Assembly (NCBI GenBank): GCA_963976815.1
Contig: CAXBLU010000001.1
Location: forward strand, 558,001-622,000
Origin: JAHRVQ01 sp963976815
GTDB taxonomy: Bacteria; Pseudomonadota; Gammaproteobacteria; Pseudomonadales; Azotimanducaceae
Length of the DNA: 64,000 nt
Direction of reading: 5' to 3'
Made by a program: the position numbers and the translations under genes. Position 1 is the first letter of the stretch, and the number at the start of each line of letters is the position of its first letter. A model generated the notes under the pieces. It searched no databases. It had not been told where the DNA came from and saw nothing but the letters and a program-made list of their open reading frames with translations. Positions 16,671 to 26,427 of this stretch are shown in pieces.

Positions 16671-19328
16671 CTACCCAACCCCAAGCAAACCAACTAATCT
16701 TCCCTTCAATGCTTCGCTGGTGATCGGCTGGGCGATGTAATCGTTGGCGCCGGCTTCGAGGCACAGCTCTTTATCACCGGGTAATGCATTTGCTGAAAAT
16801 GCAACGACCTGTACTTGAGCGTTTTCCGCGCCTGCTAGACCTTCACGAATGCGGCGTGTTGCCTCGTGCCCATCCATATAGTTCATTTCGGTATCCATAA
16901 TCACCAGATCAAATGGATCTGACATTCGAAGGGTATGTAATGCTGATACGCCAGAGTCAACAACCTCAACATCCATTTCTAAACTGGTCAGCAACTCAGT
17001 CAAGTAATAGCGGTTACTTTCCTGGTCATCCACAATCAGAATCCGACGTTTTTGCTCTGTGGGGCAGCGCACAGGTGTGCTGATATCGCGTCGTGCAAAG
17101 TCAGCTTTTAATACATTCGTAACACCGTCCGATAGTTGTTTACGCGTAATGGGAAAGGTCAATTGTGCCTGATAGCCGACCGCCAGATATTCCGATTCGG
17201 ACATCGCATGTTGAATATGGCAAACCCGAATGACATCGGCGCTATGGTATCGCTCATTCTGCCGTAACTCCTCCAGACCAGAGCCATCCGTTAATGGTGA
17301 AAAATCAGTGCAATGAAATACCATTGCGACATCCTCGAGCGTTCTGTTCGTCGCGCTGGTAATTTTTTCGTCGCCGCATGCATTCACCGAAATACCCAAT
17401 TGCCCCAGGTAGTGCTCCATGAGTTCTCTGCGAGCAGAGTGGTCATCAACAACAGCAACACCTTCAGGAATCACAGCCAATCTGGTCTCCATTCGATCGC
17501 GTCGTTGGTTGAGAAACAACCGCATACTAAAGCAGGAACCAACGCCAGGTTCACTCGCCACTTCTATGCGCCCTCGCATGAGATCACATAACCGGGACAC
17601 AATGGCGAGGCCAAGTCCGGTTCCTTCATAGCGCCGACTCAAAGAAGAATCTGCCTGGGAAAAGCTTTCAAACAACTTCTCCTGAAACTTCTCTTCGATC
17701 CCGATACCCGTGTCTTGGATTTCAAATTGGGTCAGCCAGTTTTCCGCGTCATCGACTTTTACCGTCACCCTGATCACACCCTGGTCGGTAAATTTGGCGG
17801 CGTTACCAATGAGATTGAATAGGATCTGGCGAACTTTTTCGGCATCACCAGCAAAGATCATCCCATCAATACCCAGTGTATCAATGAGCAATTCAACGGG
17901 TTTGTTTTCCAATAATGGAGCGACCATCGAGACTACCTCATCTAACAGCTGTTCGAGGTTAAAGGGCTGCTCTTTCATCACTGTCTGGCCGCTTTCCAAT
18001 TTAGACATACTCAAAACGCTATTAATGATTTCCAGCAAATGCTCCGCACAATCACTGGCGAGCTGAACCTTCTTCTCCTGACTCTTGTCGAGTTCCGATC
18101 TCTGGAGTAGCCCAAGCATACCGAGTACACCATTCATCGGCGTCCTGAGTTCGTGACTCATCACCGAGAGAAATTCACTTTTGGTTTTCGAAGCCTCTTC
18201 AGCCTGTTCTTTGGCCTGAGCTAAATATTGATGGACTCTTTGTTGTTCGGAAGCATCACGAATGATGCTGGTAAACATGTTGCCTTTTTTCGTCTCGAGT
18301 CGGGTAACGGAAAGCACTATCGGAAAGGTTGATCCATCTTTTCGACTCGCAATCAAATCACGGTTATGGTCAACGATATGACTTTCTCCCCGTTCACCGA
18401 AGGTATCAATCACGGGTTTGTGTTTGAAGCTTTGCCCAGCCGGCACAAGCACGTCCAATGACTGACCGAGTATCTCCTCCTTCGAGAAACCAAACATGTT
18501 CACCGCACCCTGATTAAAAATGATGATTTCTCCGTTCTCATCGATTGCAACCAGAGCCTCAGCCTCATTTTTTTCAATGGTGGATTCGAGCAATGTCGCA
18601 ATTTCAGAATTGTCTAAAGAGAAGAGTCGATACTGGATAAGCAGCACAAACAGCGTACCCACCGCCGACATTTGAAGAACCAGCCCGTGCCACCAGAAAA
18701 TGGACCATGGTTGAGCAATGACAAAACAAATTGATGACACTGAAAGTAAAACAGCAACCCCAGCACTCCAGGTCATTCTCTGCTTACCGGAGTCCTGACG
18801 ATGGTTGAGTAGGTAAATGGCGGTGCAGAAAAATAGCGCCGACGAGAAGGTGCCAAGCATGATCAGTGGACTAAATTGCGTCAGCCAATGGGGCGATGCG
18901 TAACCTTGCCAGATGGTCCCAACCATCACGACACAGCCGCCGCCAATAATGAGTGTCCATTTGCGGTCCATTCGACCCGTGATCGGACCCGCCCAGATTC
19001 TAAGCATAAAGGCGCTGGCGACAAACAATGTCAGAATCGATGCAAAAACGAGCTGGCCATTACTGAGTGGTGCCATTTGTAAACTACAACCAAGGCCAAT
19101 CACAAGTATTCCAACGGCCATCTCGCCGAGTTCTGGACTGTCATCATCGGGAAACATCGCCGCCACCAGGCTGGCCAGAACGGCAAGCACTGACGTGACA
19201 ACTAAAAGCACAATTTGCAGGCGGGAGCTCACATAAAACGCGCCTGTTGGAATCCACAATGAGGCCGTCACCGTACCGAAATACAGTAAACACACTAAGG
19301 GCACAATCGATGAGCGAGCTGGTATCAA
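16671..19328 (-). CDS. Membrane-bound PAS hybrid histidine kinase with two receiver-like domains
   Basis: 885 residues. The N-terminal ~235 residues hold about seven to eight hydrophobic segments, a membrane sensor of unassigned type. A PAS domain follows (about 245-360; LVAIDENGEIIIFNQGAV), then HisKA with phospho-acceptor His392 in SVMSHELRTPMNG and a HATPase with NLIGNAAKFTDQG, DTGIGI and GTGLGLAI. The next segment (VAVVDDHSARRELMEHYLG) looks like a receiver that has lost its Asp (AMVFHCTDFSP). The last 120 residues are a good receiver, RILIVDDQESNRYYL with Asp812 in VIMDTEMNYMDG. No Hpt domain or partner regulator is adjacent, so it probably signals to an unlinked Hpt protein. Confidence 0.92.
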   Translation of the reverse strand: MIPARSSIVPLVCLLYFGTVTASLWIPTGAFYVSSRLQIVLLVVTSVLAVLASLVAAMFPDDDSPELGEMAVGILVIGLGCSLQMAPLSNGQLVFASILTLFVASAFMLRIWAGPITGRMDRKWTLIIGGGCVVMVGTIWQGYASPHWLTQFSPLIMLGTFSSALFFCTAIYLLNHRQDSGKQRMTWSAGVAVLLSVSSICFVIAQPWSIFWWHGLVLQMSAVGTLFVLLIQYRLFSLDNSEIATLLESTIEKNEAEALVAIDENGEIIIFNQGAVNMFGFSKEEILGQSLDVLVPAGQSFKHKPVIDTFGERGESHIVDHNRDLIASRKDGSTFPIVLSVTRLETKKGNMFTSIIRDASEQQRVHQYLAQAKEQAEEASKTKSEFLSVMSHELRTPMNGVLGMLGLLQRSELDKSQEKKVQLASDCAEHLLEIINSVLSMSKLESGQTVMKEQPFNLEQLLDEVVSMVAPLLENKPVELLIDTLGIDGMIFAGDAEKVRQILFNLIGNAAKFTDQGVIRVTVKVDDAENWLTQFEIQDTGIGIEEKFQEKLFESFSQADSSLSRRYEGTGLGLAIVSRLCDLMRGRIEVASEPGVGSCFSMRLFLNQRRDRMETRLAVIPEGVAVVDDHSARRELMEHYLGQLGISVNACGDEKITSATNRTLEDVAMVFHCTDFSPLTDGSGLEELRQNERYHSADVIRVCHIQHAMSESEYLAVGYQAQLTFPITRKQLSDGVTNVLKADFARRDISTPVRCPTEQKRRILIVDDQESNRYYLTELLTSLEMDVEVVDSGVSALHTLRMSDPFDLVIMDTEMNYMDGHEATRRIREGLAGAENAQVQVVAFSANALPGDKELCLEAGANDYIAQPITSEALKGRLVGLLGVG

Positions 19329-19476
19329 TGGATAACCACTTCTAGGGTTCGGAATTCAATAGCTTGCGTCCCTGCGCAAGAGCCACGGTCACACCGTTCA
19401 TCAGGAATCCGTTCCAGATAATGTTAAGTTTAGACTCACATCCGCAGCCCGCCAGTCCTCTGCAATAAAGGCTGGA

Positions 19477-19905
19477 ATGATCAGGTCTCAGTTAGACCAG
19501 AAACGCGAATCGAGCCAGCCAGGACAGAGGAAAAAGTTGAATTCGACACCCACAATAAAAACTGGCATCCAACCGACCCAGCTGACCGGAACTATCACGA
19601 GCGAGGGCAAGCTCAAAATCGACAACCATAGCCAACATCCATTTAGCGACATCAAACTGACAGTTTCCTACTTCGGTGTTGAGGATAATTATCTGGATTT
19701 TGAGGATATCGACATTGACGCTATTACTCCGGGTAGTCATCGACAAATCGAACTCAGCCTTTCGCCGCCGGATAACACCGCCTCGGCTACCATCGATATC
19801 AGCGGTCAGAAACAAACCTTTTTAAAACGTCACTGGAAGTTGATCAGCACGATCGCCGCCCTCACCTGGGGATTGATTGTTGTCGCGCGCCGACTTGCCC
19901 CATAA
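19477..19905 (+). CDS. Hypothetical tail-anchored protein with Ig-like (FxLYD-type) fold
   Basis: 142 residues. There is no N-terminal signal; a single C-terminal hydrophobic segment (WKLISTIAALTWGLIVVARR) suggests a tail anchor. The middle (KLKIDNHSQHPFSDIKLTVS ... ITPGSHRQIELSLSPP) has the beta-strand pattern of FxLYD-like domains. The start is uncertain: ATG at 19477 lacks a strong ribosome binding site. The crotonase gene follows 62 bp downstream. No function is assigned. Confidence 0.55.
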   Translation: MIRSQLDQKRESSQPGQRKKLNSTPTIKTGIQPTQLTGTITSEGKLKIDNHSQHPFSDIKLTVSYFGVEDNYLDFEDIDIDAITPGSHRQIELSLSPPDNTASATIDISGQKQTFLKRHWKLISTIAALTWGLIVVARRLAP

Positions 19906-19967
19906 CACTGACTTGTCGCACCGGATAGGCGTTACACTGGGACAATCACAATTTTGGGGGATGGAAT

Positions 19968-20708
19968 ATGACAGACACGTTAGTGTTGCGAGAAGACAAG
20001 AATGGCACGGCTTACCTCACCTTAAATCGGCCGGATAAGCTCAACGCTTTGACGGTGGGTATGTTTGAAGCACTGCGGAAACATGTCGAGCAAATTGGTC
20101 GCGACGACGAGGTAAAGTGCGTGGTCATTTCCGGCGCGGGAAAATGCTTCTCCGCTGGCCATGATCTCGCGGATATTGCGACCGGCGAGCGAGTGCCTTC
20201 CCGGGGTTGGCATTCAGAAACCCTGCGCATGATGGAGCGCCTACCCAAGCCTGTTATCGCTGCGGTTCACGGACACTGCTATACCGGCGCGCTTGAAGTC
20301 GCATTGGCCGCAGATTTTATTCTGGCGGCCAGTAGCGCAAAATTTGCTGACACCCATGCAAAATGGGCATTAACGCCTATCTGGGGCATGAGCCAACGTT
20401 TGCCAAGGCGGGTAGGCATCGCCACCGCAAAACGGATGATGTTCACTGCGGCTACCTATAGCGCTAAAGAAGCCGAGGCTATGGGGCTGGCGGAACTGGT
20501 ATTTGATGACGCGAATTTTATGGCTGAGGTCGAAACAGTTTGTGATCAAATCTGCACCAACTCCTCCTTCTCCCATGCCGCCAACAAACGTTTGCTCGAG
20601 GCAACCGATGGCAATTCAGTAGACGGCGGCTTGCAGTGGGAAGTCCATATGAGCGAAGGTCATGGCCCAGACATGGATGCCCGAATTGGCGCCTTCACGA
20701 AAAAATAA
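19968..20708 (+). CDS. Enoyl-CoA hydratase/isomerase family protein
   Basis: 246 residues. GGGGGATGGAAT precedes the ATG. Motifs: NRPDKLNAL, the oxyanion-hole GKCFSAGHDLAD and HGHCYTGALEVALAADFIL. The active-site region reads HAKWALTPIWGMSQRLPRRV, with Trp-Gly where classical hydratases have Gly-Gly and a glutamate, so hydratase activity is uncertain. It ends with a strong terminator, so it is the last gene of its transcript. It lies 110 bp from the convergent acyl-CoA dehydrogenase pair and may belong to the same pathway. Confidence 0.84.
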   Translation: MTDTLVLREDKNGTAYLTLNRPDKLNALTVGMFEALRKHVEQIGRDDEVKCVVISGAGKCFSAGHDLADIATGERVPSRGWHSETLRMMERLPKPVIAAVHGHCYTGALEVALAADFILAASSAKFADTHAKWALTPIWGMSQRLPRRVGIATAKRMMFTAATYSAKEAEAMGLAELVFDDANFMAEVETVCDQICTNSSFSHAANKRLLEATDGNSVDGGLQWEVHMSEGHGPDMDARIGAFTKK

Positions 20709-20744
20709 GCTAGAAAAAAATGAGCTAGAAAAAAGTAGCCACAA

Positions 20745-20772
20745 AAAAGCCCGGCGATAATGCCGGGCTTTT
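20745..20772 (+). terminator. Rho-independent terminator
   Basis: GCCCGGC-GATAAT-GCCGGGC stem flanked by A and T runs. It sits between convergent genes, and the A-rich 5' side gives U-tracts in both directions, so it can serve both strands. Confidence 0.92.
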
Positions 20773-20819
20773 GTCGTGCTTGTGAACAGTTACTGAAATT
20801 TTATGCTTTCAAAGCATTT

Positions 20820-21956
20820 TTAAAAACCCAGCAACTTCGCATACCGGTCATTGTGATAACCCTGATTGCCGTAGGCAGTCTCTAGAGTTCGCGCCCGCTT
20901 CAAATAAAAGCCCGCATCAAACTCGTCGGTCATACCAATACCACCGTGGATCTGAATCACCTGATCAGACATGTCACGGAGGAATTCACCCACCCGAGCT
21001 TTAGACAACGCAACCATTTCAGGCGCATTCTCCGCACCTTCATCAATCGCTTTTAATGCTGCCTCAAAACAGGATCGAGTTAATTCTTTTGCGGTATAAA
21101 GGTCTGCAGCGCGATGGCCTAAAGCCTGGAAGGAGCCAATCACCTGGCCAAACTGAACCCGGGTTTTAAGATACTCAAGCGCCATATCAAATGCCTGGGC
21201 TGCGGTACCGTGCATCTCTGCACAGAGCCCGGCTCTGGCTCGGTCTAGCACCTGTTCAAGCACGCCATAGCCTTGATCTAGCTCGCCGATAATACGATCA
21301 GCATCCAGCTCAACATCCTTGAGGCTGACGTTGGCATAACCGCGACAATCGATCATATGCATCGGATTGCGACTTACGCCTTTGGCATTTGCATCCACCA
21401 AAAATAACGTGATGCCGTTGGTATCTCCCGGCGCACCAGAGGTTCTGGCTGGCACGACATAACTTGTTGCCGCCATGCCTTCCATCACAAAGGTCTTATC
21501 GCCATTTAACTTAAAGCCTTTGCCGCTCTTTTCTGCCTTGAGTGCCGTGCCTTCAGGCTTATGTCGTGGCCCCTCTTCTAGTGCCAGGGTCACAACCTGT
21601 TCGCCGGATACAATACCGGGTAAAACCGATTGTTTAAGGCCTTCATTATTGCCAAGCAAAATCGCAGAGGCCCCCACTAAAGCTGAAGCAAATAGAGGCG
21701 ACGCCGTTAAATGTCGGCCGGTTTCTTCGAGGACAAGCCCGAAGGTCATATATCCCAGATCTGATCCACCAAATTCTTCTGGAATAATGATGCCGGTCCA
21801 GCCCATTTCGATCATGCCCTGCCAGGTCTTCGGGGCGAAGGCGAGTTCGGCACCGCTATCACGTACTTCTCTAAAGGCGCGAACCGGTGCTTGTTCAGCA
21901 ACCCAGGATTTTGCCTGGTCGCGGATCATGGTTTGTTCTTCGTTTAATGCAGCCAT
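20820..21956 (-). CDS. Acyl-CoA dehydrogenase, subunit-like (small partner)
   Basis: 378 residues with the usual ACAD domain order: helical N-domain (MIRDQAKSWVAEQAPVRAF, GWTGIIIPEEFGG), central beta domain (LALEEGPRHKPEG, VLDRARAGLCAEM) and C-terminal helical domain (QVIQIHGGIGMTDEFDAGFY, family signature). It starts 5 nt after the stop of a second ACAD gene, a strict two-gene operon. Adjacent ACAD pairs of this type (PimC/PimD, or the heteromeric ACADs of steroid side-chain degradation) work as alpha2beta2 enzymes on bulky or dicarboxylic acyl-CoAs. Such a heteromer is likely here but not proven. Confidence 0.9.
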   Translation of the reverse strand: MAALNEEQTMIRDQAKSWVAEQAPVRAFREVRDSGAELAFAPKTWQGMIEMGWTGIIIPEEFGGSDLGYMTFGLVLEETGRHLTASPLFASALVGASAILLGNNEGLKQSVLPGIVSGEQVVTLALEEGPRHKPEGTALKAEKSGKGFKLNGDKTFVMEGMAATSYVVPARTSGAPGDTNGITLFLVDANAKGVSRNPMHMIDCRGYANVSLKDVELDADRIIGELDQGYGVLEQVLDRARAGLCAEMHGTAAQAFDMALEYLKTRVQFGQVIGSFQALGHRAADLYTAKELTRSCFEAALKAIDEGAENAPEMVALSKARVGEFLRDMSDQVIQIHGGIGMTDEFDAGFYLKRARTLETAYGNQGYHNDRYAKLLGF

Positions 21957-21961
21957 TGGTC

Positions 21962-23170
21962 TTAACCCTTCTGTGTCGTCTCGGGCAGACCGAGAATATT
22001 CTTACTGATGATATTTTTTTGGACTTCGTATGAGCCGCCGTAAATCGACATTGCCTTACCAAAGAGCCAGCCACGGACGTTCTCAAGTTCAGCCGCGCCA
22101 AACTCTGCGCCCTCCCATCCAAGACCCTGACTACCGGCAATTTCCATATGCAGTTCTGCGCGGGTTTGCGCCACATTGGTCGCCGAGTTTTTTAGGATTG
22201 ATGCCGCAGCACTGACCTCAACGTTACCCCGCGCTTCAGCGGTGATTCGGTCTACCGTCAAACTGTGTAATTTAGAATCCATCAGATGACGCGTGATCCG
22301 TGCCCTCAGATCTGGGTCATCCAATCGGCCCTCTGTGTCCGTACCGACAAAACGCTTGGCCATATCCTGCAGAGATTCAGATTTACCGCTAGAAGTGCGC
22401 GCGCTGGTCTGACTTTGACGTTCATGTTGGAGCAATCTTTTTACAACACTCCAGCCATCGTTCTGTTTTCCTAAAAGATCAGCTTTCTCCGCCAGCGCAT
22501 CATTAAAGTAGGTTTCGCAAAAGGGCGAGGACCCCGAGATCAATTTAATAGGTCTCGTTTCCACACCTTTTTGATCCATGGTGAGCATCACAAAGCTAAT
22601 CCCATCACGTTTTTTTGCATCTGGATTGGTACGCACAACCGCGCCACACCAGTCAGACTTGTCGGCACCGGAGGTCCAGACCTTCTGACCATTTAAGACA
22701 AAGTTATCGCCATCCAATACGGCTTTTGTGCTCAAGGAGGCAAGGTCAGAACCGGCGTTGGGCTCGGACAAACCCAGACACCAGCGTACTTCGCCGCTCG
22801 CAATACCCGGTAAATGTTTCGCTTTTTGCTCGTCAGTCCCGTATTCCAGCACCGTGGGGCCGACCATGGTGATGCCCATGCCCGTCAGAACCGGCATCGG
22901 ATTGACCGCGCCAACCTTTGCCATCTCCTCTCCCACAACCTTAGCTTGTGGATGCGTTAACCCGGCACCGCCGTATTCTGTTGGCCAGGTGGGTGCGCCG
23001 TAACCTTTGGCGGCCAGTGCTTTACGCCACTCAAGGGCATCGCCTTTTAGGCCGTCTCGCTCGGAGGACGCCTCGACAATTTCCGCCGCTTTCCCCTTGA
23101 GGGAAGCCGGGAAGCTTGTCTTTAGCCAATCGCTCACTTCCGAGCGAAATGCAGTCAGATCTTCAGACAT
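21962..23170 (-). CDS. Acyl-CoA dehydrogenase, subunit-like (large partner)
   Basis: 402 residues. ACAD signatures include YGGAGLTHPQAKVVGEEMAK, CLGLSEPNAGSDLASLSTKA (FAD/substrate loop), LNGQKVWTSGADKSDWCGAV and the C-terminal YGGSYEVQKNIISKNILGLP. Gaps such as the long QTSARTSSGKSESLQDMAKR loop match the FadE-type large members of ACAD pairs. First gene of the operon with the downstream ACAD. The divergent P450 gene begins 150 bp away, so the two promoters share this intergenic space and may be co-regulated. Confidence 0.9.
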   Translation of the reverse strand: MSEDLTAFRSEVSDWLKTSFPASLKGKAAEIVEASSERDGLKGDALEWRKALAAKGYGAPTWPTEYGGAGLTHPQAKVVGEEMAKVGAVNPMPVLTGMGITMVGPTVLEYGTDEQKAKHLPGIASGEVRWCLGLSEPNAGSDLASLSTKAVLDGDNFVLNGQKVWTSGADKSDWCGAVVRTNPDAKKRDGISFVMLTMDQKGVETRPIKLISGSSPFCETYFNDALAEKADLLGKQNDGWSVVKRLLQHERQSQTSARTSSGKSESLQDMAKRFVGTDTEGRLDDPDLRARITRHLMDSKLHSLTVDRITAEARGNVEVSAAASILKNSATNVAQTRAELHMEIAGSQGLGWEGAEFGAAELENVRGWLFGKAMSIYGGSYEVQKNIISKNILGLPETTQKG

Positions 23171-23319
23171 GGTGTGTTTCCTTTTTCAAAAAAAGATTCG
23201 CAAATTTGAGTGCTGTTTATATCAACTTACGCCCCTTGACGCACATATGATTGGCCCCATAGCATCGGACTGAAAATCACTCATTGACTCGTCAAATACC
23301 GCCAACCAAAGGAAAAATC

Positions 23320-24543
23320 ATGGACTACAACGCCCTCGCCGATCCACGCACCTACGGCGATGATCCTAAACTACACGAGCTCATGAGCCACATTCGCCAG
23401 AACGACCCCGTCGCCTATATTGACGCGGAGGGATTTCGACCCTTCTACGGGATTTCCAAACACGCCGACATCATCGAGATATCCCGGCGCCACGACATAT
23501 TTATTAACGCACCACGCCCGGTACTCATCGACAAAGCCATTGAAGATGCCCAGGCCAATCAACCGGCAGCACTACGTACCTTGATCCATATGGACGAGCC
23601 TGACCACAAGGTGTTCCGAGGATTAACCCAGGAATGGTTTATGCCGGCAAATCTAAAAAAAGTGGAAGCCAGAGTTGAGTCAATTGCGGATAGCTTTATC
23701 GATCGCATGCTCGCCAGCGGCGGCGAATGTGATTTTGTGAATGATATTGCTGTGTGGTATCCCCTTCGGATCATCATGATGATTCTTGGGGTACCGGAAA
23801 AAGACGAAGCATTGATGCTAAAACTTACCCAGGAATTGTTTGGCGCTAACGACCCGGATATGCAGCGGGATGCGCCAACGGAAGAAGAACGTAATCAGAC
23901 ACTGTTTGATTTCTTTAACTTCTTTACCCAGATCACAGCGGAACGACGCGCCAATCCCGGCGATGACGTTGCCACAACGATTGCCAACGCCCAGATAAAT
24001 GGTGAACTGATTGGTGATCTAGAAGCCATGTCCTACTACATTATTGTCGCGACAGCAGGTCATGACACCACTAGCTCCTCTACCGCTGGAGGTTTGCTGG
24101 CACTCCTCCAACACCCCGAGGAATTAGACAAGTTACGCAACGATCCGTCGTTATTACCCCTGGCCGTGGACGAAGCGATTCGCTGGGTCACGCCCGTTAA
24201 ACACTTTATGCGTACCGCAACGGAGGATTATGAACTGCGGGGTAAAACCATTAAGGCCGGTGAATCTGTGATGTTGATGTACGCATCGGGCAATCGAGAT
24301 GAAGAAGTGTTTGATGAACCCTTTAAGTTCAAAGTAGATCGCCGGCCCAATAAACATGCCGCATTTGGCCACGGTGCCCACCATTGTCTGGGACACCTGC
24401 TAGCCAAAATGGAAATGAAGGCGCTTTATAAAACCCTACTCGAGAAGGTTGGAGATATCGAACTCACCGGAGAACCTGCCTGGGTACAGTCCCAGTTTGT
24501 TTCAGGTCTAAAAACACTACCAATTAAGTTTACCGCCCGCTAA
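23320..24543 (+). CDS. Cytochrome P450
   Basis: 407 residues from the ATG at 23320, chosen because AAAGGA lies 6 bases upstream; an in-frame ATG at 23284 would add 12 residues. Soluble class I bacterial P450 without a membrane anchor. I-helix ATAGHDTTSSSTAGGLL (acid-Thr pair), K-helix ExxR in VDEAIRWVTP, and heme-binding FGHGAHHCLGHLLAK with the axial Cys356. It needs a ferredoxin and reductase, which are not in the window. Divergent from the ACAD pair, suggesting oxidation of a hydrophobic substrate before CoA-dependent breakdown. The stop overlaps the convergent gltX by 4 bp. Confidence 0.95.
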   Translation: MDYNALADPRTYGDDPKLHELMSHIRQNDPVAYIDAEGFRPFYGISKHADIIEISRRHDIFINAPRPVLIDKAIEDAQANQPAALRTLIHMDEPDHKVFRGLTQEWFMPANLKKVEARVESIADSFIDRMLASGGECDFVNDIAVWYPLRIIMMILGVPEKDEALMLKLTQELFGANDPDMQRDAPTEEERNQTLFDFFNFFTQITAERRANPGDDVATTIANAQINGELIGDLEAMSYYIIVATAGHDTTSSSTAGGLLALLQHPEELDKLRNDPSLLPLAVDEAIRWVTPVKHFMRTATEDYELRGKTIKAGESVMLMYASGNRDEEVFDEPFKFKVDRRPNKHAAFGHGAHHCLGHLLAKMEMKALYKTLLEKVGDIELTGEPAWVQSQFVSGLKTLPIKFTAR

Positions 24544-26033
24544 CCACCGAACAACTGGCGGTATTCTTTCTCTAGCTTTTTGGTTTGTTTTTTCGAGACG
24601 CCGCCCATGATTTCAAGGGCATAACGTAACCGTGCACGGCTCATTTCTGGCCCTAGCAACGCCATGGAATCAAACAGAGGTGGTGATACGGGTTTACCGC
24701 TGATTGCAATAAAGATTGGCGCCAGCACGTCACGTATTTTGAGTTCGAGCTTTTCTCCCAGCAACATAAATACATCGTGAATCTTGTCCCGGTTCCAATC
24801 ACTCAGGGCTTCGGTTTGCCAGACCGCAAACTGAAGCAGCTTTTTCACTTCATCTTCAGCCATGTTTTTATTCACGAACGCTTCTGCTGTGATCTCAGGC
24901 ATTCCTTCCACCAGAAAGCTGATTTTCGGCGCGAGGTCAGAAAACACATCAAGACGTTCTCGAACCAGGGGCATCGCCTTTAACAACATCTCCCGATTAA
25001 AAGCCCAGTCCGCTATTCGATCAACCATCTCCTCGTCAGTCAGACTTTCTCGAAGCCAGCGGCCGTTTAACCACTTGAGTTTATCCACATCAAACACAGG
25101 CCCACCGAGGGATATCCTGTTGACGTCGAACTGTTCAATCATTTCTGCCAGGCTAAACTTCTCTTCCTCGTTAGGCATACTCCAACCCAACATACCCAGA
25201 TAGTTACAGACTGCTTCCGGCAAAAATCCCATCCGCTTGTAAAAATTAATGCTGGTGGGATTCTTACGCTTACTCAGTTTGCTCTTGTCGGGATTACGCA
25301 GCAGCGGCATATGGATCAGCTCAGGCATAGGCCAACCAAAATACTGATACAGTAAAATGTGTTTTGGCGCGGAGTTAATCCATTCTTCACCACGGATAAT
25401 GTGGGTGATTTCCATCAGGTAATCGTCGACAACCACAGCCAGGTGATAGGTCGGATTACCATCGGTCTTGACCAGCACTTGCATGTCAACCTGGGCGTAG
25501 TCGATTTCGATCTCGCCCCGCAACTTGTCCTGGACAACACAGGTGCCGGACTCAGGCACTTTCATCCGGACGACATTTGGTTCGCCAGCGGCAATTCGAG
25601 TCGCCACTTCATCCCCGGACAAACCTGCACAGAGGCCATCGTATTTTGCGCTTTCACCCTTCTGCATTTGAGCATTACGCATTTCATCCAGCCGCTCACT
25701 CGAACAAAAACAATGAAAGGCATCACCCTGGGACACAAGCTGATCGGCATATTGCTTATAGATGCCCTGCTCCACCCGCTCACTCTGACGATAAGGCGCG
25801 TGGGGACCACCACAATCGGGACCTTCATCCCAGTTGAGCCCTAGCCATTTCAGAGAATCAAATATCTGTTGCTCCGACTCCGGCGTGGATCGCGCTGCAT
25901 CAGTATCCTCAATCCGGAGAATAAACTCACCGCCGTGCTTTTTGGCAAAACACAGACAAAACAGCGCCATATAGGCCGTACCTACATGGGGATCGCCAGT
26001 TGGAGATGGAGCAACGCGGGTTCTTACTTTCAT
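24540..26033 (-). CDS. gltX: Glutamyl-tRNA synthetase
   Basis: 497 residues, class I aaRS, full family length. The HIGH-type motif is in RVAPSPTGDPHVGTAYMALF, FILRIEDTD follows, HIIRGEEWINSAPKHILLYQ lies in the active site, and the KMSKS equivalent is KLSKRKNPTSINF. It charges tRNA-Glu with glutamate in the cytoplasm. Single gene, convergent with the P450 and overlapping its stop codon by 4 bp. Upstream (26,034 onward) starts the accessory cassette region. Paralogues such as GluQ-RS are shorter, so gltX is the better call. Confidence 0.95.
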   Translation of the reverse strand: MKVRTRVAPSPTGDPHVGTAYMALFCLCFAKKHGGEFILRIEDTDAARSTPESEQQIFDSLKWLGLNWDEGPDCGGPHAPYRQSERVEQGIYKQYADQLVSQGDAFHCFCSSERLDEMRNAQMQKGESAKYDGLCAGLSGDEVATRIAAGEPNVVRMKVPESGTCVVQDKLRGEIEIDYAQVDMQVLVKTDGNPTYHLAVVVDDYLMEITHIIRGEEWINSAPKHILLYQYFGWPMPELIHMPLLRNPDKSKLSKRKNPTSINFYKRMGFLPEAVCNYLGMLGWSMPNEEEKFSLAEMIEQFDVNRISLGGPVFDVDKLKWLNGRWLRESLTDEEMVDRIADWAFNREMLLKAMPLVRERLDVFSDLAPKISFLVEGMPEITAEAFVNKNMAEDEVKKLLQFAVWQTEALSDWNRDKIHDVFMLLGEKLELKIRDVLAPIFIAISGKPVSPPLFDSMALLGPEMSRARLRYALEIMGGVSKKQTKKLEKEYRQLFGG

Positions 26034-26178
26034 ATCAAATGTGCTGAGTGCGTAAAAGGCGCAGATTCTACACGAATTTAATGGCGTTCAGGAGACATCC
26101 AGCCCCCGCCCAACCCCAATACCGAGAGCTCTAAACAAAATCAGCCTGATTTCAACGGCAAGTGACACCTTTCACCCA

Positions 26179-26414
26179 GGCGCTGCACTACAGCAGAAGT
26201 AAGTAGCTGAAACTAATGATCTATTTTCGCGCCCGTATTTTCTCCGCAGAAAACAAACGGCAGATGCAAAAGCGGCAGAAGACGCTTTTGTTTTAGTGAA
26301 AAGTAATTGCTAGCATGCAAAGCAAGCGCTCATGGGGCTTTTGAAAATGAATAAAAAACGATCACCAAAGTACCCGGCAAAAGCAAAGTGGGCTTTTGTC
26401 CATAGAATAAGTTG
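26179..26414 (+). other. attI-like leader A (duplicated as leader B at 36057-36261)
   Basis: About 236 bp, homologous over most of its length to 36057-36261. Shared blocks include GTAAGTAGCTGAAAC, TTTTCGCGCC, AAGTAATTGC, AGCAAGCGCTCATGG and GTGGGCTTTTGTCCA. Both end in AGAATAAGTTGTTAG at the cassette crossover point G^TT (here 26414/26415) with the first cassette gene starting within 14 bp. It carries a promoter-like sequence at 26288-26316 and an imperfect hairpin at about 26380-26403. Position and structure resemble an integron attI with its Pc promoter, but no intI is adjacent; gltX lies upstream. The stretch 26034-26178 shows nothing. Confidence 0.55.
26288..26316 (+). promoter_or_regulatory. 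Candidate sigma70 promoter of cassette array 1 (Pc-like)
   Basis: TTGTTT, 17-bp spacer, TAGCAT with an extended TG(C) before it. The same arrangement, with 17-bp spacing, recurs at 33438-33466, and a weaker version (TTGGTT, 18 bp, CAGCAT) at 36134-36163. All point toward the following + strand genes. Confidence 0.5.
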
Positions 26415-26427
26415 TTAGAGTGCAAAG

